Positions 16,115 to 24,694 of a DNA stretch of 64,000 nt are shown piece by piece (position 1 is the first letter of the stretch; each line of letters starts with the position of its first letter). Origin of the DNA: Herbaspirillum hiltneri N3 (GTDB lineage: Bacteria > Pseudomonadota > Gammaproteobacteria > Burkholderiales > Burkholderiaceae_D). The notes under the pieces are model-generated. The model worked only from the letters and a program-made list of their open reading frames with translations, did not search any database and was not told where the DNA came from. The position numbers and the translations under genes are program-made. Location: the NCBI RefSeq assembly GCF_001267925.1, contig NZ_CP011409.1, forward strand, positions 3,906,001 to 3,970,000. The letters are read 5' to 3'.

Positions 16115-17908
16115 CTAGTAAGACCAATTCAGGGTAGCCAGCAACAAGGCGCTTCTCTTTTCCAGGTAGTCCGGTTGCTGCACGGGCCGCCCCAAGGTGA
16201 TTTCACTCGACCAGGCGTGCTTTGCTAGTTGCAGCTGCATGCGAACTCCGACTCCGATGCCGGACAGTTTTCTGGTGTGTTGTTCGGAAATCAGTTCAGT
16301 CATACCCGCATCAAAAAATGCATACGGCTCAAAATGGATGTCGCTCAACGTTGGCGCATTAGCCCAGATCACTTCATTTCTGGCGTACATGCCGCGGTCA
16401 CCGCTGATGCCACTTTCACGAAAGCCACGTACCGACGACATGCCGCCCACAAAAATCTGCTCTGAACCGAACAACGCTTGCTGCGTCCACTGACCACTCA
16501 CCTGAGTTCGCCAGGTGAACGCCGCTGCAGCAATAGAGGGCAATGCTGCCGTAATCGCCCCATTGACATCGAGCTTGGTGAATTGTCCGTGCGCTTCGCT
16601 GTCCTGAATCTGTGGACTGTCCTTGTTGGCACCGAAGGCACGCAAGCCTTTCGACACACCCGCTTCCAGGGTCAGCGTCGCCGGTTGCTGCCGCACCAGA
16701 AAGCGCAACAGCGTGTTGATGGCAACACGTAGTACGGTGAGTTTTTGCGGATCAAGCGTCAGGTTGTTGATGTCACGGTCGGCCCGGCGTAGCGACAAGG
16801 TCGTGTCGATGGCTGTCTTCGACGTCTGGCTGCGCGAGATGACGCGGTTCCAGCCCCAGGCGTTGCTCACGGTATTGCCATATAAGAGCGCGGTGTCGCC
16901 GATCAGTGACTGGTATTCGGAAACGGAGGCGGTGTAGCTGAAGGTGTTGTACCCAAAGGGAACCGAAGCCGATCCGACCAGAGCATTGGTCTCGCGGCTG
17001 CCGCTATAGTTGAACGACAGAATTTCCTGGAATCCCAACAGATTGTCGGCCTCCACGCCAAGACGCGTGCGGTTGAGTCCGGTCTGCTGACTGCCGTAGT
17101 TGTCGATGCCGGCACTAAACCACAGCCGATCCCCAACCTTGTTGTTGAGACCGATGACGGAACCTCCCGGCGAGCTGCCCGGCAAGATCTGCAACTCCGC
17201 CTTATTGCGCCGCATGCGGTTGATCTGCTCCACGCCCTGCTCCAGATCGGTCAGGTTGAGCAATTCTCCAGGCGCAGTAGGAAGCGCCATCTTCACCCCA
17301 ACGTCAGTCAGCCAACCACCGCTATCCGGCGATGCATCCAGCTTGCTCGGCGACAGCGCCTGACCATTGAGCTCAATAGACTCCACCTTGCCGGGCACGA
17401 AGGTGATCACCAGTACCCCCGAACGCAGATTCTGTTCGCCAAGATAAGCGCGTGTAGTAATCAAGCCATGCTTGACGAACGCCTCGGTAAATCGTCGCAG
17501 CAGCAAATTGATTCTGGCGCCGCCCAGGGCTTTATCGACAAAGGCTTGTGTGATCTGCTGCACTTCATCGTCCGGCAACACGGTGTTGCCGACAACATCG
17601 ATGTGATGGATCTGGAACGTCGGCCCTTTCTCCGGTACTTGCTCGACGTCGGTGACCACGTCGGGCGCCTTCGGCTCCGGCTTGGCAATCTCGATTTGTG
17701 GCGCCGGCTGCGTCGCTTCACGCTGCCGCTCGCGGTCGCGTTGTTCTTGCAGCAGGCGCTGCGCGGGATCTTGCTCGGGACGTGGAACCTGCGCATGCGC
17801 ACTGGTCATCGTGACGAATTCAATTGCAGCAACAACCGCCAAGTTGCGGATGAACCCGGGCATGGAGTTGTTACGTGACCTCATCATCGGATGCGCCAGC
17901 GTCACCAT
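16115..17908 (-). CDS. TpsB outer-membrane transporter (ShlB/FhaC/HecB family)
   Basis: The 597-aa product starts at ATG 17908, overlapping the stop of the upstream exoprotein gene (17902) by seven bases; the much longer open frame to 18109 reads backward through that gene and is not real. The order is: signal peptide ending TSAHA, a Gln/Arg-rich linker, a POTRA domain (FQIHHIDVVGNTVLP and GLITTRAYLGEQ), then the 16-strand barrel with the family motif VRGF (SSVRGFRESGISG). The C-terminus ends in aromatic Tyr (LNWSY), as in beta-barrel signals. It exports TPS exoproteins. As the only TpsB here, it probably serves both the 870-aa and the 2274-aa exoproteins. Confidence 0.93.
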   Translation of the reverse strand: MVTLAHPMMRSRNNSMPGFIRNLAVVAAIEFVTMTSAHAQVPRPEQDPAQRLLQEQRDRERQREATQPAPQIEIAKPEPKAPDVVTDVEQVPEKGPTFQIHHIDVVGNTVLPDDEVQQITQAFVDKALGGARINLLLRRFTEAFVKHGLITTRAYLGEQNLRSGVLVITFVPGKVESIELNGQALSPSKLDASPDSGGWLTDVGVKMALPTAPGELLNLTDLEQGVEQINRMRRNKAELQILPGSSPGGSVIGLNNKVGDRLWFSAGIDNYGSQQTGLNRTRLGVEADNLLGFQEILSFNYSGSRETNALVGSASVPFGYNTFSYTASVSEYQSLIGDTALLYGNTVSNAWGWNRVISRSQTSKTAIDTTLSLRRADRDINNLTLDPQKLTVLRVAINTLLRFLVRQQPATLTLEAGVSKGLRAFGANKDSPQIQDSEAHGQFTKLDVNGAITAALPSIAAAAFTWRTQVSGQWTQQALFGSEQIFVGGMSSVRGFRESGISGDRGMYARNEVIWANAPTLSDIHFEPYAFFDAGMTELISEQHTRKLSGIGVGVRMQLQLAKHAWSSEITLGRPVQQPDYLEKRSALLLATLNWSY

Positions 17909-20514
17909 AAGCCGCTTCCCACACCAAGATGATTCTCTATCGACACTGGATCGCGCCGCGGCGCACGCAAGGTCAAGATGCCGTTGGTAGCGACGATCTC
18001 CGTCATGCCGGCAAAACTGCCGCCATCGATGACGCCTTGTCCGTTCAAGGTCAGCTTGCTCCCCGCCAGCCACGAGCCGCCGGTGTCGGTCGCATACAAA
18101 CGCGCCCAACTACTGCCGAACCAGGTCTTCATGCCGCTTTGCGAATAGGCGCGATAACCCACCACGCCTTGCGCGTAGATGCGCGGAGCAGTCACGGTCA
18201 GGTTGCCCAGGGCAAGTACATCGCCACCAATGTTGGCCGCTTCCGTTCCCGCAGTGATGCTGATGTTGCCGCTGGCGGTGAGCGTACCGCCATGACTGGT
18301 AATCGTGCTGGAAGCGCTGGCGCTGCAAAAGATCATGCAGCTGCGCTGATAGTGTGCGCTGCCGTCGAACAAGGCTTCATTGTGAAAAGCGCCGGTCACG
18401 GCGATGTTCATGTTGCCGTTGTTGACCAGACCGATGCCGCCCTGATTGGTGAAATTGGCCGCTTGTACGTCGATACCGGTCTCTCCGACCAGATAAGCCA
18501 ACTGACTCGGCATGGTGACGACGCCATAATCGACGTCAAAGCCGGTATTGCGCCGCGTAAAAAACAACCACTGACTACTACTGTTGGCATAGGCGGCTCC
18601 TTGCTCGCCGTTGGCGCCCGGCGTCTTGTCGATGACGTTCACCACGTTTCCACCCGCCGTCAGCGACAAGCGATTGTTGCTGATCATGCGCGCATTGCGA
18701 TTGGTGATATTCCCAGCGGCCCGCACAACAACGTCGTCATTGACGCCAAAAATCGCACCCAATACGCTTTCCGACGGCGACTGATTGAACACGGAACCGA
18801 GCGCGGCCAAGGTCACGGCGCCGGTCGACGCGGCATTTCCTGCAATACGAACCTGCCCCTGAAGCAGGCTGCCGATGTTGCGAATATCACCACTGCTGTT
18901 GACCAACAGGCCACCGTTGGAAGCAACCACAGAACTATTCAGTTCGCCATCGTTGGATGCAGAGAATCCGGTGTTCTGCAAGATCACATTCTGCGCGGCG
19001 AAGACATCGGTTGCAGTCAATGTGGTCGTTCCCGCGCTGGTAATCAGAACGTCTCCCGTCAGTGATAGCGTCGCACTCTTGACACTTTGCTTGCCGTCGC
19101 TGCTACGTATCGCATTGGCAGTGAAACTGTTGGCGTTGACGACCACCCCTGTCGCGCCGTTGACCGACGAGCCCGACAACGTCACGGAATTGGTCGCGGT
19201 TGCGGTCACCGAACCTGTTTTGGATGTCAGACTGGCGCTGCTGCCAAGCGATGACGGTGTGCCTGCCGAAAGCGCGATATTACGGCTTTTGACGATCACG
19301 TCCTGCTCGGCGGACAACTGACTGGAATTGATCAACACTTGCTGGCCATCGTTATACAAACCGATGCCACCAGTAGCATCAAAGGTCGTGCGACTGAACG
19401 TCAGATCATGCAAACCCGCCACACCGTCGGTGCCGATTAGGATATTGCCGCGCTGTGTAACGATCACATTGCCACCGGCGTCAACTGCGCGTTGACCGGC
19501 ACTCAGATTGGCGTCCGTCAGTGCCACCTGTGCAGCGCTGATATCGATCGTGCGTCCGGCCTGGAGTGATGCTGCGACACCGTTATTGCTCTGGCTATCC
19601 ACCGACGCGTTGGCCACGACAATATCGTTCACTGCCTGGATGCGGCCACCGTCGACATGCAGGTCGCCATTGCCGGCAATCGTGAAGTCGCCCACATTGG
19701 CATAGATGGCCCCGGCATGCCGGACACCTGCGCCCTGCTCCGTGACCACGAGCTCCACCCGGCCAGCAGTCAAACTACCGAGGGCGGTGATGTCGAGCGC
19801 AGTCGCTCCTGGGTTGCTGGTGCCAGTCGCCGTATGCCCAATCCAGGTACTGATCAAGTCGGTCGGCGAGACGCTGCCGTCAATTTCCGAATGACTGGCG
19901 CCGGCCACCGTACGAATGCGCGCAGCGCTATTGCCGACAGTATTGAGGACTGCCCCGTTGACGGTGATTTGCTTGGCAATCAACTCCAGGTCCAACATGG
20001 CGCCGCTCAGGCCATTGGGACCGATCACGATCTGGCCCTGGGAGGTGTTCAGGATGATGTTGCGTTGTACGTTGCCCGGCGACAGCGTGATGTCGTTAAA
20101 ACTGACTTGTCCGGTGGTCAGGGCGACGTTGCCGGTATTGACGAAGCTGCCGCCGTTGACCGTGATGCCGTTGGGATTCGCAATGATCACATTGGCCCGT
20201 GAGCCGAGCACCGTGATATCGCCCTGAATCAGACTCGGGTTAGTGCTGGTGACCTGATTGACGATGTTGCGCGCATTGACGCCGACGTTGTTCAATATCG
20301 CGCCACCGGGACCGACATTGAACTCCGTGTAAGTATTGTGCGAAACACCAAACGCCGCTGGCGCAATGTTGACAGTCTGACGCGCGCCGCTCGTCGACAC
20401 GCTCGTTGCGGTGCCACCATCGACGACAATGCCCGCTGCATGTGCAATGGATGTTTGTAAAAGTGTCGCACCCACGACGACACGCCCCACGCGGGAGCGA
20501 AATGAAGACCCCAT
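17902..20514 (-). CDS. Short TPS exoprotein (filamentous haemagglutinin N-domain, 870 aa)
   Basis: Starts at ATG 20514; an in-frame stop lies just upstream, so no longer form exists. Signal peptide residues 1-26 (SIAHA). The TPS domain follows with NxxG-type motifs and NPNGI at residues 113-117, then beta-helix repeats. There is no VENN-like junction, DUF637 region or toxin tip, and the protein ends in VGSGLW, so it looks like a structural adhesin or pilot rather than a CDI effector. It is the first gene of the locus and overlaps the TpsB gene. It is likely the original partner of that TpsB, with the larger CdiA acquired or duplicated downstream (inference). Confidence 0.9.
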   Translation of the reverse strand: MGSSFRSRVGRVVVGATLLQTSIAHAAGIVVDGGTATSVSTSGARQTVNIAPAAFGVSHNTYTEFNVGPGGAILNNVGVNARNIVNQVTSTNPSLIQGDITVLGSRANVIIANPNGITVNGGSFVNTGNVALTTGQVSFNDITLSPGNVQRNIILNTSQGQIVIGPNGLSGAMLDLELIAKQITVNGAVLNTVGNSAARIRTVAGASHSEIDGSVSPTDLISTWIGHTATGTSNPGATALDITALGSLTAGRVELVVTEQGAGVRHAGAIYANVGDFTIAGNGDLHVDGGRIQAVNDIVVANASVDSQSNNGVAASLQAGRTIDISAAQVALTDANLSAGQRAVDAGGNVIVTQRGNILIGTDGVAGLHDLTFSRTTFDATGGIGLYNDGQQVLINSSQLSAEQDVIVKSRNIALSAGTPSSLGSSASLTSKTGSVTATATNSVTLSGSSVNGATGVVVNANSFTANAIRSSDGKQSVKSATLSLTGDVLITSAGTTTLTATDVFAAQNVILQNTGFSASNDGELNSSVVASNGGLLVNSSGDIRNIGSLLQGQVRIAGNAASTGAVTLAALGSVFNQSPSESVLGAIFGVNDDVVVRAAGNITNRNARMISNNRLSLTAGGNVVNVIDKTPGANGEQGAAYANSSSQWLFFTRRNTGFDVDYGVVTMPSQLAYLVGETGIDVQAANFTNQGGIGLVNNGNMNIAVTGAFHNEALFDGSAHYQRSCMIFCSASASSTITSHGGTLTASGNISITAGTEAANIGGDVLALGNLTVTAPRIYAQGVVGYRAYSQSGMKTWFGSSWARLYATDTGGSWLAGSKLTLNGQGVIDGGSFAGMTEIVATNGILTLRAPRRDPVSIENHLGVGSGLW

Positions 20515-20933
20515 CCCCTACTTTCCAGATTTTTTGTTTCACAACTTAGTTCTGGAGACCGGCACAATCTGACCGGACATTCTTGTAAGGAGGTTGCGGT
20601 CACTGCTGTTCTCGTTTTGTTTTACACAGCTTTACCGGTGTAAGCCTGTGTTTATACAGAAACGTTTTCCACATAGAAATGTCCATGCGACAACAAACAA
20701 CAACATACTAGTAATATGATGTTGACTACATGAACTGACTTTACTTTGGTCCTTTTTTTGTCTTGGGAGAGAGATGGGAGAACGTCATTTTGCGCAAATC
20801 GCCCGTCTTTTTCGATAGCTTGTTAACTCGATTGTGAAGATAATTTTGCGTAAAAAAGAACGATGAATGCAGGCGTTCTACGGGACGCTAAGCCGAGACA
20901 GCGCCTCACGGGGCAATGATGCTTTAATCAAAT
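20515..20933. other. Intergenic region upstream of the TPS/CDI locus
   Basis: A 419-bp AT-rich stretch between the IS21 remnant and the 870-aa exoprotein gene. It must hold the promoter for the minus-strand TPS operon. I see no convincing -35/-10 pair, no gene and no strong hairpin. A minus-strand frame starting GTG at 20542 overlaps the exoprotein start, but the signal peptide lies in the other frame. Confidence 0.4.
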
Positions 20934-20966
20934 CTAATAAAGCGTTTGGCCTTTCTTACAACATGC

Positions 20967-21335
20967 TGTTCCTTTGCTCGCAGCATTGACCCTATATAAC
21001 TGATCCACTTTCCATTGCCGAGCGAACGCGGCAACGCGATCATAAGAGCCTTCAAATCCCAACACACACAAGTCTGCGTGCATCTGCTTGAGACTGCGCT
21101 TTTGCTTCCTAGATTTGGTGGATTCGGTTTTAAGCCATGCGGATAGTTTGAATGTGTACACATCCAGAGCACTGGCTGAACGCCGGTCAGCGTTGGCTGG
21201 CTCTACAGTTTCAGAGCGCAGGTAACGTCTAACGGTGTTCCTGGAGATGCCAAGTCGCTTGGCGATCTCCCTTAGCGATATCTGGTCACGTAAGTGCCAG
21301 CGCCGAATAATTCCTAGTAATGCCTCGTCGATCAC
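20967..21335 (-). pseudogene. istA: Truncated IS21 transposase IstA
   Basis: ATG at 21335 begins MIDEALLGIIRRWH followed by a helix-turn-helix (ISLREIAKRLGISRNTVRRYL), which is the IstA N-terminus. Family similarity continues through QWKVDQLYRVNAASKGT at about residue 123 and then stops abruptly; the final ten residues before the stop (ending QTLY) are not IstA sequence. The DDE catalytic domain is absent, so the gene cannot encode an active transposase. Confidence 0.85.
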
Positions 21336-21440
21336 TCCAATCTCCTACCTGATTGCTTAGGTAGGATTGTGTCTCAAACGTGGGTCAATTTTCGATGCAA
21401 AATTCCCAGCAAAGTGGGTCAGTTTTCGATGCAAAACTAC
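20967..21440 (-). mobile_element. IS21-family remnant (one end plus truncated istA)
   Basis: The terminal region holds two 23-bp direct repeats of GTGGGTCA(A/G)TTTTCGATGC at 21380-21402 and 21414-21436, the multiple-repeat ends typical of IS21 elements. Inside lies the N-terminal part of IstA. The rest of istA, all of istB and the other end are missing. Confidence 0.8.
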
Positions 21441-21500
21441 AAACAACGGTTAAAAAGCACTTTGCGTAAAAGAATCGTTAGTCCCTTTTACGTCTGAGCG

Positions 21501-21780
21501 TCAGCCTCGTAGAAACTCGTAGAATTTTTTTTGATATTGGTGGGTTAACTTGGCTTTTAGCAATGATAGTGGCGGTTTCGCGTTCGCCTGCGATGATGCA
21601 AAAATATCAATCTGTGCCAGCACATGGAATACCCGACTGTCACAGACAGGGTGCATGATAGGTCCTATTTTTGTGATGACGGGACTTTTGCCAGACCAGG
21701 ATTTCATTTCGGAAATCATTGGAAAACGGCCGCGTGATTTTTTTATAATCGCCAATAGAAAAGCTGAAGCTATCCGTCAT
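21501..21780 (-). pseudogene. Small gene downstream of HNH nuclease, frameshifted in an A7 run
   Basis: An ATG at 21780 overlaps the TGA of the HNH gene (ATGA), the same coupling seen across this operon. That frame reads MTDSFSFSIGDYKK and then meets a run of seven A. Past the run, the protein-like sequence continues in the +1 frame (SRGRFPMISEMKSWSGKS ... LTHQYQKKFYEFLRG) to a stop at 21501. With six A the whole would be one frame of about 92 aa. The span of 280 nt equals 93 codons plus one base, as expected for one extra base. This could be a mutation, a slippery or phase-variable tract, or a sequencing error. No family recognised. Confidence 0.55.
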
Positions 21781-22892
21781 GGCGCAGTTCCTGCTTTTAC
21801 GATTGGCTCAAACAGCCCCACCGTTTTGCAGCCGTGAAGGAAGCCATTTTTTAGGAAATTGGCATTAGCATAGGGGGATTTTAGGGTGTGACGGGCCACA
21901 TCTCGCAAATATTCATCAGGTTTCTTACCCTCTGCGCCGGCGGTGTCGTCGCTCCAGCGCCACTCATCAAGCACTTCGACGAGCCACGCTTTGCCGTCAC
22001 CACCAAGCAGTTTTCCTCGATACCTTTCCACAATTCCGTATACATCCTTCCATGTATCAATTTGTTCGGCGATGTTTGGTGGGCCAAACGCCAAATTGAT
22101 ATCCGTTGCTGTCAGATTTTCAATGTCCGCGTGTCGCAAAGTTATCTTTATATCGACGACGTAAGGTAATGTTGAGAAAGGGTAAAAAGCCTTACGGCGA
22201 ACAAACGCGCCGGCAGGGTCTTTTGGTGTGTATCTCGGATCTTTGCGGCCCTTGTAGCTGCTGTTGCAGTGGTGGCAGGCAGGGACGAGGTTCTTAAAGT
22301 TGATGGAATTGAATGGGTACAGCACCTTGGGGAGATAATGGTCGTACGCTTCGCGCTTACTGTGATACTCCCCCAGCAGATCATTGATGCCGCAGAATGG
22401 GCATTTGCTCGTTTTGTTGACGGTCACAAAGGCTTTGTAGTGATCATTAATGGTGCCGACCTTGGCTTTAATATCGGAAGCATCGAAGTCATAAAGGTCT
22501 GAAAAAAATATGCGAAGGTCTTTGAGTAACGTGGGATATTTGCGCTCGATGTCCTTGTAATGCGCTGGATGGAGTGACTGATCGTTGGCACAGAGCCGCT
22601 CAATATCATTGTTGCTGAAGTACCACCATTTCAACCTACGAATCTGTTTTAAATTCAGGTGAGTGAAATGGCCGTAGATTCGTTCAACGTTGCCATAGAA
22701 AAAATCAGCATTCTTCTTGTCAGAGTAAAAAAATTTCTTCATGACTTCAAATAACTCAGGATTGCCGCTACACGAGTTGAATGAGAAGTTGATCTCGGGA
22801 GTTGCCTTGCACCACACTTCGTGAAAAATGAAGTCGATAAAGGTCTGCATCTTCTCCATCTGGTGTGGCACGTAGGTATAAGGAAACAGCAT
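21777..22892 (-). CDS. HNH endonuclease, partner of the AAA ATPase in the RM operon
   Basis: The 371-aa product has an N-terminal helical half with no recognised domain and an HNH module at residues about 164-215: CPFC (164-167), DHYLPK (184-189), the asparagine-bearing NLVPACHHCN (201-210). The zinc-binding Cys pairs and DH catalytic pair are intact. It overlaps the ATPase gene at one base (ATG within the stop region, 22892). An SMC-like ATPase followed by an HNH nuclease is the layout of the PtuA/PtuB (Septu) defence pair, and similar pairs occur as accessories of type I restriction operons. The assignment as a Septu-like effector is inference. Confidence 0.82.
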   Translation of the reverse strand: MLFPYTYVPHQMEKMQTFIDFIFHEVWCKATPEINFSFNSCSGNPELFEVMKKFFYSDKKNADFFYGNVERIYGHFTHLNLKQIRRLKWWYFSNNDIERLCANDQSLHPAHYKDIERKYPTLLKDLRIFFSDLYDFDASDIKAKVGTINDHYKAFVTVNKTSKCPFCGINDLLGEYHSKREAYDHYLPKVLYPFNSINFKNLVPACHHCNSSYKGRKDPRYTPKDPAGAFVRRKAFYPFSTLPYVVDIKITLRHADIENLTATDINLAFGPPNIAEQIDTWKDVYGIVERYRGKLLGGDGKAWLVEVLDEWRWSDDTAGAEGKKPDEYLRDVARHTLKSPYANANFLKNGFLHGCKTVGLFEPIVKAGTAP

Positions 22893-24694
22893 CAGTCTTT
22901 CCTCCCCCCATTACCAGGATCGTAACTATCGAGAATGGCCGTGATCAGTAGCACCTTTTCTACAGAATCGCCGAGTTTTTGGTGGATTTCGTTGATGAGC
23001 GCGTCCTTGTCCTCACCACCGTTCTCAAACCGCCCACGCAAGCCATCGAGAACTTCCTGCGCTCGCCCGCCGATAGTTTCGCGCTTGCCAAAGGTACTCA
23101 TGGTGATCTTGTTGATCGAGGCGCCCAGCGTGTTGTAGTGTGGTGGGTTAATTCTGACTTCACCGGTAGACTTGTCTTTCTCGAAGACCAGTACCTTGTC
23201 AGGTTTACTGTCTGAGATTAAGAATGGCGAATGCGTCGTAATCAATATTTCTTGGCCAACATTGTCATTAGCCTTGTCTGGCAAACACCGGCGCAAGCGA
23301 CTGATGAAATTAGCTCGCCAATCAGGATTGAAATGGGTCTCCGGTTCGTCTAGAAGGAAAAGACTATTTGTATTACGAAACAGTAGACTCATCCCAAGAC
23401 TATGCAATAGCTGATGCTCCCCATCCGACAATCCTTTCAGCATCATCGGTTCAGTCACATCCTGCTTGATAAAGCGGACAAACTTGAAACGCATGATGCG
23501 CTGATCTGATGCCAATCTAGGCACAGTCTCGCTGACGTAGTGACTACCTGAACGATAGACATCCTCCTTGAGCCCTTCAGCCACTGCATAAAGATTTAGC
23601 GTCAGCAAGACCTGAAATGCTTGGAACAATGCGAGAGGTGATTTGTAAAATGCATAATCGAAGTTTTCGCGAAATGCCTCACGTGCTTCCTGATTTACCC
23701 AGTAGTCTAGAACCAGAGTATCTGTAGTTTCATCTTCGTACCAGCATGTAGCGCAACGCTTCAACCGCGTAACAATTGGGTCAAAATTATCAGCCGATTT
23801 TGAATCAGCCTCTAATAAGTGCATCAGGTTGATTCTGAATTCACCGGTCTCATTGTCCGTCATCAATGCAGGATGATCGCTGCCGAATATTGTGGCCACA
23901 TCGGATGAGGCCGTAATGCTGCGTCGAATGACTATGCGAAACTCAAGCAAAGCTTCGATACCCACATCCTCGCGGAAAGGCTGTAAGGCGTCATCATCCT
24001 GTAGCAACAGATTGCACAGCAGAATAGCTTGGCTGAATTCGCTATCAAGGTAGGCTAAGCGAGATTCTGGTCGGCCAAGATAGGGCAGTTGCTCCTTTAG
24101 GCAATTCCAATATTCATCAAATTGCACGAAACGCATTTTGAAGAAGGGTAAACTGAGGATCTCGTTTTCGCCCGAGGAATAGCCCAAAACATACTCCGGC
24201 AAAAGAAATTCCCGCTCGCGCTCACTGCACAAACCATCGGAAGCAAGACCGTCACTACGAGTGACAAAATTTTCTGGATTCAACCAATACATCTGAGGTG
24301 ACGTCTCACTTACCTTGATCACTCGAACGTGGGCATAGCGTTCGCGCTCGGGTAAAGCGCCATGAGGCAGCATTATCAGGTATTCCAGTTCAAACGCATT
24401 CGGGGTGCCGTCACTGTCTTTAATTCCATTTGGATTGTCATCCGAGGCAAAAGCGTCTGGTAAAAAATTACGGCGCACGCGCTGCACCTCCAGTTGGAAG
24501 AAGATCGCCGCAAGCGCTTCGAGCAGATTGGATTTGCCGCTTCCGTTAGGGCCGGCGCAAACAAAAGGCGCGAAGCCTTCGGAGTTGTCCAGTTCGGCCT
24601 GCAGGTCAAGTTCACTGCGAAAGTAATGTACAAAACCGCAATGCAGGCTGCGAAAGCCCGCTGGATCCGTAATTTTGAGACTTAGCAGTTTCAA
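22892..24694 (-). CDS. Restriction-system-associated AAA family ATPase
   Basis: The 600-aa product is an SMC/OLD-type ATPase: Walker A GPNGSGKSN at residues 48-56, a long divergent middle, then Walker B and signature region LFLLDEPETHFNPDW at about 445-459, and a conserved ITTHSPFL switch at about 485-493. It matches in layout the ATPases known as 'restriction system-associated AAA family ATPase' and resembles PtuA of Septu. It overlaps hsdS by four bases (ATGA) and is followed by the HNH gene, so it is translated with both. It probably senses DNA ends or the state of the RM complex and gates the HNH nuclease (inference). Confidence 0.87.
   Translation of the reverse strand: MKLLSLKITDPAGFRSLHCGFVHYFRSELDLQAELDNSEGFAPFVCAGPNGSGKSNLLEALAAIFFQLEVQRVRRNFLPDAFASDDNPNGIKDSDGTPNAFELEYLIMLPHGALPERERYAHVRVIKVSETSPQMYWLNPENFVTRSDGLASDGLCSEREREFLLPEYVLGYSSGENEILSLPFFKMRFVQFDEYWNCLKEQLPYLGRPESRLAYLDSEFSQAILLCNLLLQDDDALQPFREDVGIEALLEFRIVIRRSITASSDVATIFGSDHPALMTDNETGEFRINLMHLLEADSKSADNFDPIVTRLKRCATCWYEDETTDTLVLDYWVNQEAREAFRENFDYAFYKSPLALFQAFQVLLTLNLYAVAEGLKEDVYRSGSHYVSETVPRLASDQRIMRFKFVRFIKQDVTEPMMLKGLSDGEHQLLHSLGMSLLFRNTNSLFLLDEPETHFNPDWRANFISRLRRCLPDKANDNVGQEILITTHSPFLISDSKPDKVLVFEKDKSTGEVRINPPHYNTLGASINKITMSTFGKRETIGGRAQEVLDGLRGRFENGGEDKDALINEIHQKLGDSVEKVLLITAILDSYDPGNGGRKD

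Noticed and set aside
20240..20542. Alternative N-terminus for the short exoprotein (frame starting at 20542)
   Set aside because: The signal peptide and TPS domain are in the frame starting at 20514; the alternative frame has Arg/Cys-rich sequence and ends early.
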